DNA of 64,000 nucleotides from Rhizobium rhizogenes NBRC 13257 (lineage in GTDB: Bacteria > Pseudomonadota > Alphaproteobacteria > Rhizobiales > Rhizobiaceae). Shown piece by piece: positions 18,701-27,252 of the stretch (position 1 is the stretch's first letter; the number at the start of each line of letters is the position of its first letter). A model generated the notes under the pieces. The model made no database searches. It was not told the DNA's origin and saw only the letters and a program-made list of their open reading frames with translations. A program made the position numbers and the translations under genes. The DNA lies in contig NZ_BAYX01000006.1 of assembly GCF_000696095.1 (NCBI RefSeq), positions 310,001 through 374,000 on the forward strand. Reading direction: 5' to 3'.

Positions 18701-19726
18701 ATGAAGCTCGCGACATTGAAAGATTCCACACGGGACGGGCGGCTCGTCGTCGTCTCCCGCGACCTTACCTGCTGCTCCGAGGTCGGGCACATCGCCCGCA
18801 CCTTGCAGGCAGCTCTTGACGACTGGGAGCATGTGGCGCCGAGACTGGCGTTGATTGCCGAGGGTATCGAGACGGGCGCCCAGCCGACAATCCGGTTTCA
18901 CGAGCATGACGCCACGTCGCCTTTGCCGCGAGCCTATCAGTGGGCCGACGGTTCGGCCTATGTCAATCATGTCGAGTTGGTGCGCAAGGCGCGCAATGCC
19001 GAGATGCCGGCGAGCTTTTGGGTGGACCCATTGATGTATCAAGGCGGCTCGGACAGCTTTCTCGCGCCGCGCGATCCGATCCTGGCGGCCGACGAGGCCT
19101 ACGGCATCGACATGGAGGGCGAGGTCGCCGTCATTGTTGGCGATGTGGCCATGGGGAGCAATGCGGAGGTTGCGCGTGCCGCCATCCAGTTGGTGATGCT
19201 CGTCAATGACGTGTCGCTGCGTGGTCTCATTCCGGAAGAGCTGGCGAAGGGATTTGGTTTTTTCCAGTCCAAGCCCGCATCGGCTTTTTCTCCAGTCGCG
19301 GTGACGCCGGACGAGCTTGGAGAGGCGTGGGACGGCGGCAAGCTGCATCTGCCGCTGCTCGTGAACCTGAACGGCAGGGCCTTCGGCAAGGCGAATGCCG
19401 GCGTCGATATGACATTCGATTTCGGCCAGCTGATCGCCCATGCGGCCAGGACCCGCGATCTGGTGACCGGCACGATCATCGGCTCGGGAACGGTGTCCAA
19501 CAAGCTGGAGGGCGGGCCGGGCAAGCCGATCGAGAATGGAGGCGATGGCTATTCCTGCATCGCCGAGATCCGGGTGATCGAGACGATCGAAAGCGGGTCG
19601 CCAAAAACTCCATTCCTGAAATTTGGCGATCAGGTCCGCATCGAGATGAAGGATCGGGCCGGCCATTCGATTTTCGGGGCGATCGAGCAGACTGTCGAGC
19701 GATATAGTGGGGGCGGGGCGACATGA
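18701..19726 (+). CDS. fahA: Fumarylacetoacetate hydrolase
   Basis: This 341-residue FAH-superfamily protein hydrolyses fumarylacetoacetate to fumarate and acetoacetate. The metal-site region appears as GIDMEGEVAVIVGDV with acidic residues, followed by LVNDVSLRGLIPEEL and GSGTVSNKLEGGPGKPIENGG. It is preceded by hmgA and overlaps maiA by four bases (ATGA), so the last two steps are translationally coupled. Length agrees with the rhizobial members that I recall. Confidence 0.93.
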   Translation: MKLATLKDSTRDGRLVVVSRDLTCCSEVGHIARTLQAALDDWEHVAPRLALIAEGIETGAQPTIRFHEHDATSPLPRAYQWADGSAYVNHVELVRKARNAEMPASFWVDPLMYQGGSDSFLAPRDPILAADEAYGIDMEGEVAVIVGDVAMGSNAEVARAAIQLVMLVNDVSLRGLIPEELAKGFGFFQSKPASAFSPVAVTPDELGEAWDGGKLHLPLLVNLNGRAFGKANAGVDMTFDFGQLIAHAARTRDLVTGTIIGSGTVSNKLEGGPGKPIENGGDGYSCIAEIRVIETIESGSPKTPFLKFGDQVRIEMKDRAGHSIFGAIEQTVERYSGGGAT

Positions 19727-20355
19727 ACGAGGTCGTTCTCTACGACTATTGGAGATCGTCCGCGAGCTACCGCGTCCGTATCGCGCTCAACATGCTGGGG
19801 ATTGGCTACAGGACAGTGCCGATCAACCTTTTGGAGGGAGAGCATAAAAAACCGGACTATCTTGCGCTGAACCCGCAGGGTCTCGTGCCGACATTTGTGA
19901 TCGACGGAAGGACGCTGACGCAGTCGCTTTCGATCATCGAGTATCTGGCCGAAACCTGGCCGGAGAGTGGATTGCTGCCCCGTGACCCCGCTGGCCGGCA
20001 ACAGGTTCGAGCGCTTGCCTATGCGATCGCCATGGACATCCATCCCATATGCAACATGCATGTCGTGGCAGAGGTCATGACCCTGACAGGCAAGGCCGAG
20101 GCCCGAGAGGAATGGATGCGGCACTTCATCTCGGATGGACTGAGTAAACTTGAGGTGATGCTCGGCGAATTCGATGGTGCCTTCAGTTTTGGCGATCGGC
20201 CGACGATGGCGGACCTTTGTCTCGTTCCGCAGGTCTATAATGCCCGCCGCTGGGGCGTGGACCTGACCGAGCTCAAGCGCATCGTCGATATCGATGGCAA
20301 GTGTGCCGAACTACCCGCATTTCAGGCGGCGCATCCCGACCGTATGAGATCATAA
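19723..20355 (+). CDS. maiA: Maleylacetoacetate isomerase (zeta-class GST)
   Basis: This 210-residue glutathione-dependent enzyme isomerises maleylacetoacetate to fumarylacetoacetate. The zeta-class signature SSASYRVRIALN (residues 10-21, with the active-site serine) is intact, followed by NPQGLVPTF and QSLSIIEYL of the glutathione site. It is the last gene of the aromatic catabolic run and converges with the phosphopantetheinyl transferase gene 31 bp away. Confidence 0.94.
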   Translation: MNEVVLYDYWRSSASYRVRIALNMLGIGYRTVPINLLEGEHKKPDYLALNPQGLVPTFVIDGRTLTQSLSIIEYLAETWPESGLLPRDPAGRQQVRALAYAIAMDIHPICNMHVVAEVMTLTGKAEAREEWMRHFISDGLSKLEVMLGEFDGAFSFGDRPTMADLCLVPQVYNARRWGVDLTELKRIVDIDGKCAELPAFQAAHPDRMRS

Positions 20356-20385
20356 CGGAAAGCATTGCTCGCCGGAGCCCCGTCG

Positions 20386-21108
20386 TCACCTCGTTGAAAG
20401 CAGCAAGCTTGAATCGGCGGCCAGTGTCGTGATGGTCACGTTATGTGGTCTTGGGTGATACAGCGCGAGCGCCATCAGATGATCACACGTTGGCTGGAAG
20501 CGGCGGAGTAGCCAATGTGCGGGATCGCCGGCCAGTTCGTCGTCGAACCGGATCGACAGCGGATCGAGGATAAGTGCGAAGGAGTTCAACGGCTGCGCCA
20601 GTCCCTTACCGATCGCTTTCACATAGGCTTCCTTGAGGGTCCAGAATGTCAGGAAGACTTCATGGACAAGTTCCGGTGCAACGGCTGCCAGATGCGCGCA
20701 TTCGGCGGGCGCGAAGAAGTGCTCGGCGAGATCGATGGCGGGTTTTCGGTCGAGCCATTCCACGTCGATCCCGACATCATGATCCAGCGTCAGGATCGCG
20801 GCCGCTAGTCCGTGCGTATGCGATAGATTGAGACGCAACCGGGGACCGGAATGCGGCGAGATGACTTCCGGCTTGCCGTGATCGCCTGTCGTGAAGCGCC
20901 AGCCGGTCGGGTCGCCGCCGGCATACGTTGAGAGTAGGCTGCGCCCAAGGGCATGCGCCGCGATATAGGATGAACGGTCGCGCTGGAAATGAAAACGAGC
21001 GGCGCGTGCGCGCTCGGTGTCATCGAGCAGCGCTTCCAGTTGCGGTAAATGCCGCTCGGCATCGTCGGTACGCATCCACCAGACGACGACTTCGTCTTTT
21101 GCCATCAT
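20386..21108 (-). CDS. 4'-Phosphopantetheinyl transferase, Sfp type
   Basis: This 240-residue enzyme moves phosphopantetheine from CoA to the serine of carrier domains. The magnesium and CoA motifs GIDVEWLDR (about residues 113-121) and FWTLKEAYVKAIGKGL (about 155-170) are intact, as is NLSHTHG. In this window the obvious client is the carrier domain of the NRPS at 33869-37843, so it plays the VbsP-type role in siderophore synthesis. No iron-box motif was seen upstream, consistent with constitutive expression. It may also serve other synthases in the genome. Confidence 0.9.
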   Translation of the reverse strand: MMAKDEVVVWWMRTDDAERHLPQLEALLDDTERARAARFHFQRDRSSYIAAHALGRSLLSTYAGGDPTGWRFTTGDHGKPEVISPHSGPRLRLNLSHTHGLAAAILTLDHDVGIDVEWLDRKPAIDLAEHFFAPAECAHLAAVAPELVHEVFLTFWTLKEAYVKAIGKGLAQPLNSFALILDPLSIRFDDELAGDPAHWLLRRFQPTCDHLMALALYHPRPHNVTITTLAADSSLLLSTR

Positions 21109-21293
21109 GCATCAAGCTCCCGCTGGCACCTTGTCTTAAGCACCAATGTGGCAGGCAGCTGCCGGATGCAGGTCACTGATCGCCAGAAGTCTCATGCCAT
21201 TTACTTATCGAAAACGAATGCGGATGTAAGCCCCGGATTTTCCCGGTCTTTCAGGCGGCCGACATTGCTATGTCAACCGCCAGGCCCATAATC

Positions 21294-22070
21294 TCAGCCG
21301 TCGATGATGGCGACTGCCCGCGTCCAGCCGGCGGAAGCGCGCTCGATCTTGACGGGGAAGCAGCTGATCTTGAAACCCGTCGAGGGAAGTGCTTCGAGAT
21401 TGTGCAGTTTCTCGATATGGCAATATCCCCGGTGCCGCCCCGCCTTGTGACCTTCCCAGATCAGCGAGGCGTCGCCGGTCGACGCATATCGTCTGGCCGT
21501 GTGGACGAAGGGAGCATCCCAGCTCCAGCCGTCGGTGCCGGTCACCTTCACGCCGCGTTCCAAGAGATACATGGTCGCCTCGTATCCCATGCCGCAACCG
21601 CTGGCGACATAATCGTTCTGGCCGAAACGTTTGCCCGCCGACGTGTTGACGACGACGATTTCCAGAGGCTTCAGGGTGTGTCCGATGCGTTCAAGCTCGG
21701 CTTCGACATCCGCAGCGGTGACGACATAGCCGTCTTCGAAGTGACGAAAGTCCAGCTTGACGCCCGGTTGAAAGCACCATTCCAGCGGGATCTCATCGAT
21801 CTTGAGCGCGGGCAGGCCATAATCCATGGTGGAGTGATAGTGCCACGGCGCATCAAGATGGGTGCCGTTATGCGTCGTAAGGGTGACGCGCTCGACGGCC
21901 CAGCCTTCGCCGTCCGGTAGATCTTCGGCGGCAAGACCCGGAAAGAACGGCAGAATCTGTGAAAGGCTCTGCTTGTGATCGATGTATTCGATGTGAGGAA
22001 TCTGGACTGGAGGATCCGCCGGGATATCGTTGGCTATCGGCACCGACAGATCGACAATGGTTTGCGCCAT
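21294..22070 (-). CDS. Cyclase-family metal hydrolase (KynB/arylformamidase-like)
   Basis: This 258-residue protein has the metal-binding motif HNGTHLDAPWHY (about residues 68-79) of the cyclase family PF04199, together with ITDLS-type opening (IVDLSVPI), VVVNTSAG and GTDGWSWD. Members hydrolyse N-formylkynurenine or related amides and lactones. The ATG at 22070 has a GAGGA ribosome site; an upstream ATG at 22133 lacks one. No kynureninase or tryptophan dioxygenase lies nearby, so the substrate is uncertain. Confidence 0.8.
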   Translation of the reverse strand: MAQTIVDLSVPIANDIPADPPVQIPHIEYIDHKQSLSQILPFFPGLAAEDLPDGEGWAVERVTLTTHNGTHLDAPWHYHSTMDYGLPALKIDEIPLEWCFQPGVKLDFRHFEDGYVVTAADVEAELERIGHTLKPLEIVVVNTSAGKRFGQNDYVASGCGMGYEATMYLLERGVKVTGTDGWSWDAPFVHTARRYASTGDASLIWEGHKAGRHRGYCHIEKLHNLEALPSTGFKISCFPVKIERASAGWTRAVAIIDG

Positions 22071-22233
22071 GATTTGTTTTTCCTCAATTCCACCCGTCGG
22101 TCCTGATCGATGCCGACGAGATGCGAGCCCCAAGCGGCTATTTCCTTAGCCCGTTGGTTTCGGGCCGAAAAGTGATTGAGGATTGTAAAGCCGAAGATGC
22201 GCTCTCGCGCAGTCGAGGCCTTGGTATTTGCTG

Positions 22234-23136
22234 TCAGTCTGCTCTTCGGAACGCAATCTGCGCCGCCCTGTTCAAGGCGACCGGAAGCACCGACATGTGA
22301 TTTTCGCCTGCATATTCTTCGAACATGACTTTCCCCGGCAGCGTGGCCGACCCCGCCAGTCGCAGGGCCATTTCCTGGGCATATCCCACCGTCCGGGTTT
22401 CCCTGGCGCGCTCCTGCCGCTTCTGTTCCTCCGGCGTTCCCTTGTGAAAGGGTGCCAGCACCTCGCCCTCATATTGACCGGCAGACAGATGCAGCTCGAT
22501 GTCGAGGAAAGCCTCATGCTCTGCCAGGAACGTTTTTTCCGCCGCAAGGATCGCCGCATCTTCCCAGAATATCGCCGGGCTCGCCGCGACCCATCGGTTG
22601 AAGGCGGTGGGTTTTGAAAACAGGGCGTAGAGGGCGAACAGCCCGCCGAAGGAATGGCCGAACAGGGTCTGGCGGGAGCGGTCGATGGGAACTTGCTCTT
22701 CGACCCAGGGCTTCAATCGCTCTTCGATAAAGGTGAGGAACTCGCCGCCGCCGCCTGTTCTGACATCCGGTGTGTCGGGAAAGAAGGGCGGATAGACCCG
22801 GCCGGGAGGCGGGCTCAAATCCCAGGAACGTCGCAGCGGATCATAGGGTTCATCGGTGGGATAGCCGATGGCGACGACGACGCCGTCGCAGACATTGGTC
22901 CCGTTCGGATAGGAAGCTTGCACCTTCAAGGCATCGACCGTCGTCGCGAAGCAGGCGTTGCCGTCCGTGAGATACAAAACAGGCCACCCCTCGGGCGGGG
23001 GTGTCTTGGCGGGGCGGTAGAGAAAGATGCGATAGGGCTCGTTGGCATTGCCGGAGCTGAGATCGGCAAAACTGGCGTCGGCGATCGTCACGGGCGCAAG
23101 CGACGCCTCTGTCGCGCTGGATGACGGGTTGGGCAT
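22234..23136 (-). CDS. Fes/IroE-type ferric-siderophore esterase
   Basis: This alpha/beta hydrolase of about 300 residues has the nucleophile elbow GHSFGG (FGHSFGGLFALYAL) and the C-terminal catalytic histidine in AGENHMSVLP. The segment VLYLTDGNACFATTVDALK is typical of the IroE/BesA esterase family. Such enzymes cut the ester bonds of cyclic or linear siderophores to release iron, which implies that the local siderophore is an ester. I chose the ATG at 23136 (GGAGA upstream); an open frame reaches 23277. A TGA-N9-TCA box lies 75 bp upstream. Confidence 0.85.
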   Translation of the reverse strand: MPNPSSSATEASLAPVTIADASFADLSSGNANEPYRIFLYRPAKTPPPEGWPVLYLTDGNACFATTVDALKVQASYPNGTNVCDGVVVAIGYPTDEPYDPLRRSWDLSPPPGRVYPPFFPDTPDVRTGGGGEFLTFIEERLKPWVEEQVPIDRSRQTLFGHSFGGLFALYALFSKPTAFNRWVAASPAIFWEDAAILAAEKTFLAEHEAFLDIELHLSAGQYEGEVLAPFHKGTPEEQKRQERARETRTVGYAQEMALRLAGSATLPGKVMFEEYAGENHMSVLPVALNRAAQIAFRRAD

Positions 23137-23210
23137 GTTCTCTCCGCAGGGTCGAGCGACCGATAGCGCTGCGCGGTTCCTTTTTGGAATCGCGTGGCCG
23201 ACTCGAAATA

Positions 23211-23225
23211 TGATTGAATTCCTCA
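23211..23225. promoter_or_regulatory. Candidate RirA iron-responsive operator upstream of esterase gene
   Basis: TGATTGAATTCCTCA fits the rhizobial iron-responsive operator TGA-N9-TCA and contains an inner GAATTC palindrome. It lies 75 bp before the esterase ATG on the minus strand. RirA binds such sites under iron-replete conditions and represses. The assignment is by motif only. Confidence 0.55.
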
Positions 23226-23367
23226 TATTATTTTGGCAATGCTCTGGCAAGCAGATGGTCAGCCTCTGTGGCAGCAACTAAAAATTGAGTAGAGCAATAA
23301 TATCCGATGCTGATCCGTGCGTTTTTCAACAGATTCGAGGCGTACGAGATCAAAAATGGTAAAAAGA

Positions 23368-23382
23368 TGACTATTTAAATCA
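23368..23382. promoter_or_regulatory. Candidate RirA iron-responsive operator upstream of TonB receptor gene
   Basis: TGACTATTTAAATCA fits TGA-N9-TCA with an AT-rich centre. It ends 75 bp before the receptor ATG at 23457, the same spacing as at the divergent esterase gene. The two genes therefore have separate boxes about 140 bp apart in a shared 320-bp control region. Confidence 0.6.
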
Positions 23383-23456
23383 TGTATTCTTGACGAAGTC
23401 CGGTATGACGATCTAGTTTGCGCCATCTTTTCAGGAATGGGTGGACAGGGCTCGTT

Positions 23457-25646
23457 ATGGCGTTTAAATCATTCAATAATATCATTTACTTAAAGAGAGA
23501 TAGATTCTATCTGGCGCGCACGACGACGGCGCTTGCCACGGTGCTTGCATTGAGCGGGAATGCCTTTGCCCAGGACTCCTCAGCCAATGGGAGTGCAGGG
23601 AACGCGACGCAGCTTGCTCCGATTGTCGTTAACGGCAATACAAGTGATGCGAGCGATAATTCTACCGTCGCAGCCAAGAAGAGCAAGGGCGCCACGAAGA
23701 TCGATACGCCGCTGGTCGAGACACCGCGATCCGTTTCCGTGATCACAAAGAAGGAAATGGAGGAGCGCGGCGCCCAGGACATCATCGAGGCGGTGCGTTA
23801 TTCCGCCGGCGTCCAGACTGGCTCCTATGGTTTCGATCCACGCTTCGATCAGGTCTATATCCGCGGCAATGACGTTACCACCACGGGTGATTTTCGCGAC
23901 GGTCTGCGGCAACCCTATATGAACTACGGGATGTTCCGCACGGATCCCTATTCGCTCGACCGGGTCGAAGTGATCAAGGGGCCGACATCCGTGCTTTATG
24001 GCCCAGGCTCGCCGGGCGGCATCGTCAACAAGATCTCGAAGCTGCCGACGGATGAGACGATCAGGGAGGTCGGGGTCGTCTATGGAACATCGGACCGTGC
24101 CCAGACGATGTTCGACTTTGGCGGCCGGGTCAATCAGGACGATGACAGCATGCTGTACCGGATCGTCGGTCTCGCGCGAAAGGGCGACACCAATTTCGAT
24201 ATTGCCGACGATCGCTATTTCATACAGCCGTCCTTCACCTGGAAGCCGGACGATGCCACGAAATTCACGGTTTACGGCTCGGCACAGTCCACCGAAGGCG
24301 ATGCCAATGTCGGTGCGCTGACCGGCCCCGACGGCAATGTCCTCAAATTGCGCGCGAGCGATCCGGACTATGACTATCAGAAGACGCGCCAGCAGCAGGT
24401 CGGTTACCAGTTCGAACACGAGTTCGACGGCGGCTTCACCTTCCGCCAGAATCTGCGCTATTCTCATCTGGATCTGAAAGCGCGCTATCTCGCCGTCTAC
24501 AGCTGGACCGGTAATGTCGCTCATCGCCGCGCGAGTGCAATCAGCGATACCATGAACGTCTTCCAGGTCGACAACCAGCTTGAATCGAAGTTCGATACCG
24601 GTCCGGCCGCCCATACCGTGCTGTTCGGCTTGGACTACACCCATATGAACGATTCCTTCGCGTATGGGTTTGATTCGACGGCCAGCGCGGCCTACGACTT
24701 CGATATTGATAATCCGACTTACGGGGTATCAGGTCCGACGCCGGAGTATAATTACAGCCGGGTCGGCGCTAGCATGCAGCAGATCGGCGCTTACGCCCTT
24801 GATCAGATCGAACTCGACAAATGGCGCTTCACGCTCGGCGGGCGCCAGACCTGGGTCAAGCAATCGTCGGATACGACCTACGTATCCTCCGGAACGAGCA
24901 CGGACGACAGCCTCAGCAAGCATGCTTTTTCAGTCCAAACCGGCGCGCTCTATCTCTTCGACAACGGCATTGCACCCTTCACCAGCTATTCGACCTCCTT
25001 CGATCCGGTCACGCAGCGATCCGCCTCCGGCCAAATCCTGGATCCCACGAAGGGTGAACAATACGAGCTGGGTGTGAAATATCAGCCGCCGGGCACCGAC
25101 ATTCTATTGTCCGCCGTTGCTTATAACCTCGTCGAGAAGAACAAGCCCGTCTTGGTTAATCCGCTGACACTTGTCTATGCTTCGCTTGGTGAGGTTACCA
25201 ACAGGGGTATTGAGCTGGAGGCCAAGGCGAACGTCACAGACGGTTGGGATGTGATTGCGGCCTATTCCTACAATCACTCCGAAATCACTGCCGGCGACGA
25301 CACCGGTAACGCACCTGCGGTTACGCCGAAGAATATTGTCAGCTTGTGGTCGAACTATACCTTCCAGGAGGATACGGCCGCAAACGGCCTTACGGTCGGC
25401 ACCGGCATTCGCTACACGGGCAAGACCTATACCAGCACGGCCAACACCGCCAAGAATGATGCAAGCTTCTATCTGGATGCGGCGCTCTCCTACGATTTCG
25501 GTGCAATTGACCAAAAATACAAAGGCCTGACGGCATCCGTCGACGTTCGCAACATCGCCAACCGACGCCTGACGGTCTGCAACGAAGGCTATTGCTACCT
25601 GGGCCAGGGCCGCAACATCACCGCTTCGCTCAAGTATCGCTGGTAA
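23457..25646 (+). CDS. TonB-dependent ferric-siderophore receptor
   Basis: This outer-membrane receptor of 729 residues has a signal peptide ending NAFAQ, a TonB-box-like segment (LAPIVVNG), a plug domain (TPLVETPRSVSVITKKEMEERGAQDIIEAVRYSAGVQ; GPTSVLYGPGSPGGIVN) and a beta-barrel closing with SLKYRW, ending in an aromatic residue. The plug resembles the FhuA/FpvA hydroxamate-receptor group. I chose the ATG at 23457 (ACAGGG site) over the TTG at 23418. It faces the esterase gene divergently and supplies the FhuCDB system at 27253-30960. Confidence 0.93.
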   Translation: MAFKSFNNIIYLKRDRFYLARTTTALATVLALSGNAFAQDSSANGSAGNATQLAPIVVNGNTSDASDNSTVAAKKSKGATKIDTPLVETPRSVSVITKKEMEERGAQDIIEAVRYSAGVQTGSYGFDPRFDQVYIRGNDVTTTGDFRDGLRQPYMNYGMFRTDPYSLDRVEVIKGPTSVLYGPGSPGGIVNKISKLPTDETIREVGVVYGTSDRAQTMFDFGGRVNQDDDSMLYRIVGLARKGDTNFDIADDRYFIQPSFTWKPDDATKFTVYGSAQSTEGDANVGALTGPDGNVLKLRASDPDYDYQKTRQQQVGYQFEHEFDGGFTFRQNLRYSHLDLKARYLAVYSWTGNVAHRRASAISDTMNVFQVDNQLESKFDTGPAAHTVLFGLDYTHMNDSFAYGFDSTASAAYDFDIDNPTYGVSGPTPEYNYSRVGASMQQIGAYALDQIELDKWRFTLGGRQTWVKQSSDTTYVSSGTSTDDSLSKHAFSVQTGALYLFDNGIAPFTSYSTSFDPVTQRSASGQILDPTKGEQYELGVKYQPPGTDILLSAVAYNLVEKNKPVLVNPLTLVYASLGEVTNRGIELEAKANVTDGWDVIAAYSYNHSEITAGDDTGNAPAVTPKNIVSLWSNYTFQEDTAANGLTVGTGIRYTGKTYTSTANTAKNDASFYLDAALSYDFGAIDQKYKGLTASVDVRNIANRRLTVCNEGYCYLGQGRNITASLKYRW

Positions 25647-25654
25647 AATGACTT

Positions 25655-25687
25655 ACGCGTCGCCCTTTATAATAGAGGGCGACGCGT
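25655..25687 (+). terminator. Hairpin after TonB receptor gene
   Basis: A 12-bp perfect stem (ACGCGTCGCCCT with AGGGCGACGCGT) and a 9-nt AT-rich loop begin 8 bp after the receptor stop. There is no U-run on the plus strand, so it may act as an RNA-stabilising end rather than a classical terminator. Confidence 0.55.
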
Positions 25688-25836
25688 CATGTGCCGCCAG
25701 GCTCCGTTCGTCTGAAAGCGATGATCTCTGGCGCCAACTCTGGAATAATGATGCATCCCGCCCGTGGCGGAAAATTGCAATGGCTGCGATGTTCGTTGTA
25801 AATAGTCCGCCCGCTTGATCTTGGAGGAGATGCAGC

Positions 25837-26229
25837 ATGGACCGATTCACGGGCGGTTGCCTGTGCGGCAATGTCCGCATCGTAGCGGTGGGGCTCCCAT
25901 ACCGGGTCGGCCTTTGTCACTGTCTCGACTGCCGCAAGCATCATGGCGCGCTTTTTCACGCTTCCGCGATCTTCCCTCAGGATGCGGTGACGGTTGATGG
26001 CGAAACACGCGACTACGCCGGGCGGTTTTTCTGCCCCCGCTGCGGCTCGCCCGTTTTTGCACGCACCGCGGACGAAATCGAGGTGAACCTGGGGTCCCTC
26101 GATGCTCCTGACCAGCTGATGCCAACCTACGAACTCTGGACCATTCGCCGCGAAGCCTGGTTGCCGCCGTTTCCGCTCACGAAACGATACGACCGCGATC
26201 GTGACGATACGAGCCGCTTTGAGGAATAG
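25837..26229 (+). CDS. GFA/CENP-V-domain zinc protein
   Basis: This 130-residue protein has the cysteine pattern of the glutathione-dependent formaldehyde-activating (GFA) family: GGCLCG, LCHCLDCRK and FCPRCGSPV. It probably binds two zinc ions. Family members react with or bind glutathione adducts; the real substrate is usually unknown. The start has a strong GGAGGAG site. It stands alone between two hairpins and has no clear link to the siderophore genes. Confidence 0.88.
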   Translation: MDRFTGGCLCGNVRIVAVGLPYRVGLCHCLDCRKHHGALFHASAIFPQDAVTVDGETRDYAGRFFCPRCGSPVFARTADEIEVNLGSLDAPDQLMPTYELWTIRREAWLPPFPLTKRYDRDRDDTSRFEE

Positions 26230-26315
26230 GTCGCACGTCACATGCGTGGGATGCCTCCGAGGTTTTTGTCCGCTTCATGACGTGCCGACCCATTTGGAGG
26301 TCGGTGATATCTCCG

Positions 26316-26349
26316 GGCGGGCTGCGACACCAGCCCGCCTTTCTTCCTT
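26316..26349 (+). terminator. Rho-independent terminator after GFA gene
   Basis: GGCGGGCT pairs with AGCCCGCC around an 8-nt loop, followed by a pyrimidine/T-rich run (TTTCTTCCTTCTT). Position and strand fit the end of the GFA-domain gene. Confidence 0.75.
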
Positions 26350-26356
26350 CTTACTT

Positions 26357-26421
26357 AGAGCAATTCCAGGAAAAGTGTGCTGCGGTTTTCCGTCCGGAAT
26401 TGCGTAAAAACAAAGGGCTAG
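26357..26421. repeat. Imperfect palindromic intergenic repeat of rhizobial type
   Basis: GCAATTCCAGGAAAA is mirrored by TTTTCCGTCCGGAATTGC, giving a long imperfect hairpin followed by GTAAAAACAAAGGG. I recall near-identical segments as a common dispersed element between genes in Rhizobium and Agrobacterium genomes. It sits between the convergent GFA and phbB genes and may work as an RNA end structure for either. Confidence 0.6.
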
Positions 26422-26456
26422 AGTGTTACTGCGCTTAAGTGAAGCGCTGAAACGTT

Positions 26457-27182
26457 CTAGGCAAGATACTGGCCGCCATTGGCGGTCAGTGTCGATCCGG
26501 TGATGAAGCCGGCCTCATCGGAGGCAAGGAAGACCACGCAACGCGCGATTTCCTCGGGCTCGCCAAGGCGGCCGACCGGTATCTGCGGGAGGACGTGTTC
26601 CTTCAGCACCTTTTCCGGCATGGCCCGAACCATCTCTGTGCCGATATAGCCGGGGCAAATGGCGTTGACGGTGATCCCCTTGGCAGCGCCCTCTTGTGCT
26701 AGCGCTTTCGTGAAGCCGAGATCGCCGGCTTTCGCGGCGGAGTAATTGGCCTGGCCGAGCTGGCCTTTCTGCCCGTTGATCGAGGAAATATTGATCACCC
26801 GGCCGAAATTCCGCTCGCGCATCCCCGGCCATACCGGATGGGTCATGTTGAACAGCCCACTCAGATTTGTGCTGATGACCGCATTCCAGTCCTCGGGTGA
26901 GATCTTGTGGAACATGCCGTCGCGGGTGATGCCGGCATTGTTGACGAGCACGTCGATCGGCCCGAGATCGCCCTCGACCCGGGCAATCCCTTCCTTGCAG
27001 GCCTGATAATCGCGAATGTCCCACCGGTAGACCGGAATGCCGGTCTTTTCCCGGAACGCGCGAGCGACGTCATCATTGCCGACATAGCTGGCCGCAACCC
27101 TGTAACCCGCCTCTTGCAGAGCAATAGAAATCGCCGCGCCAATCCCGCGCGTGCCTCCCGTTACCAAAGCGATCCTGGTCAT
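26457..27182 (-). CDS. phbB: Acetoacetyl-CoA reductase
   Basis: This 241-residue SDR reduces acetoacetyl-CoA to (R)-3-hydroxybutyryl-CoA with NADPH. The cofactor motif TGGTRGIG is at residues 8-15, NNAGITRDGMFHK and the serine in NISSINGQKGQLGQ precede the YSAAK pair, and the end ITGSTLTANGGQYLA is typical of PhbB. I chose the ATG at 27182 with a GGGAG site. It follows FhuB by 70 bp on the same strand without phbA or phbC, so here it probably supplies the 3-hydroxybutyryl group of the siderophore rather than polyester. Confidence 0.92.
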   Translation of the reverse strand: MTRIALVTGGTRGIGAAISIALQEAGYRVAASYVGNDDVARAFREKTGIPVYRWDIRDYQACKEGIARVEGDLGPIDVLVNNAGITRDGMFHKISPEDWNAVISTNLSGLFNMTHPVWPGMRERNFGRVINISSINGQKGQLGQANYSAAKAGDLGFTKALAQEGAAKGITVNAICPGYIGTEMVRAMPEKVLKEHVLPQIPVGRLGEPEEIARCVVFLASDEAGFITGSTLTANGGQYLA

Positions 27183-27252
27183 GTTTTTCTCCCTGCCATT
27201 TTCGTGTGAACCCGGTTTCGATATCAACCGGGACAGAGGGATGCCTTTGTCA

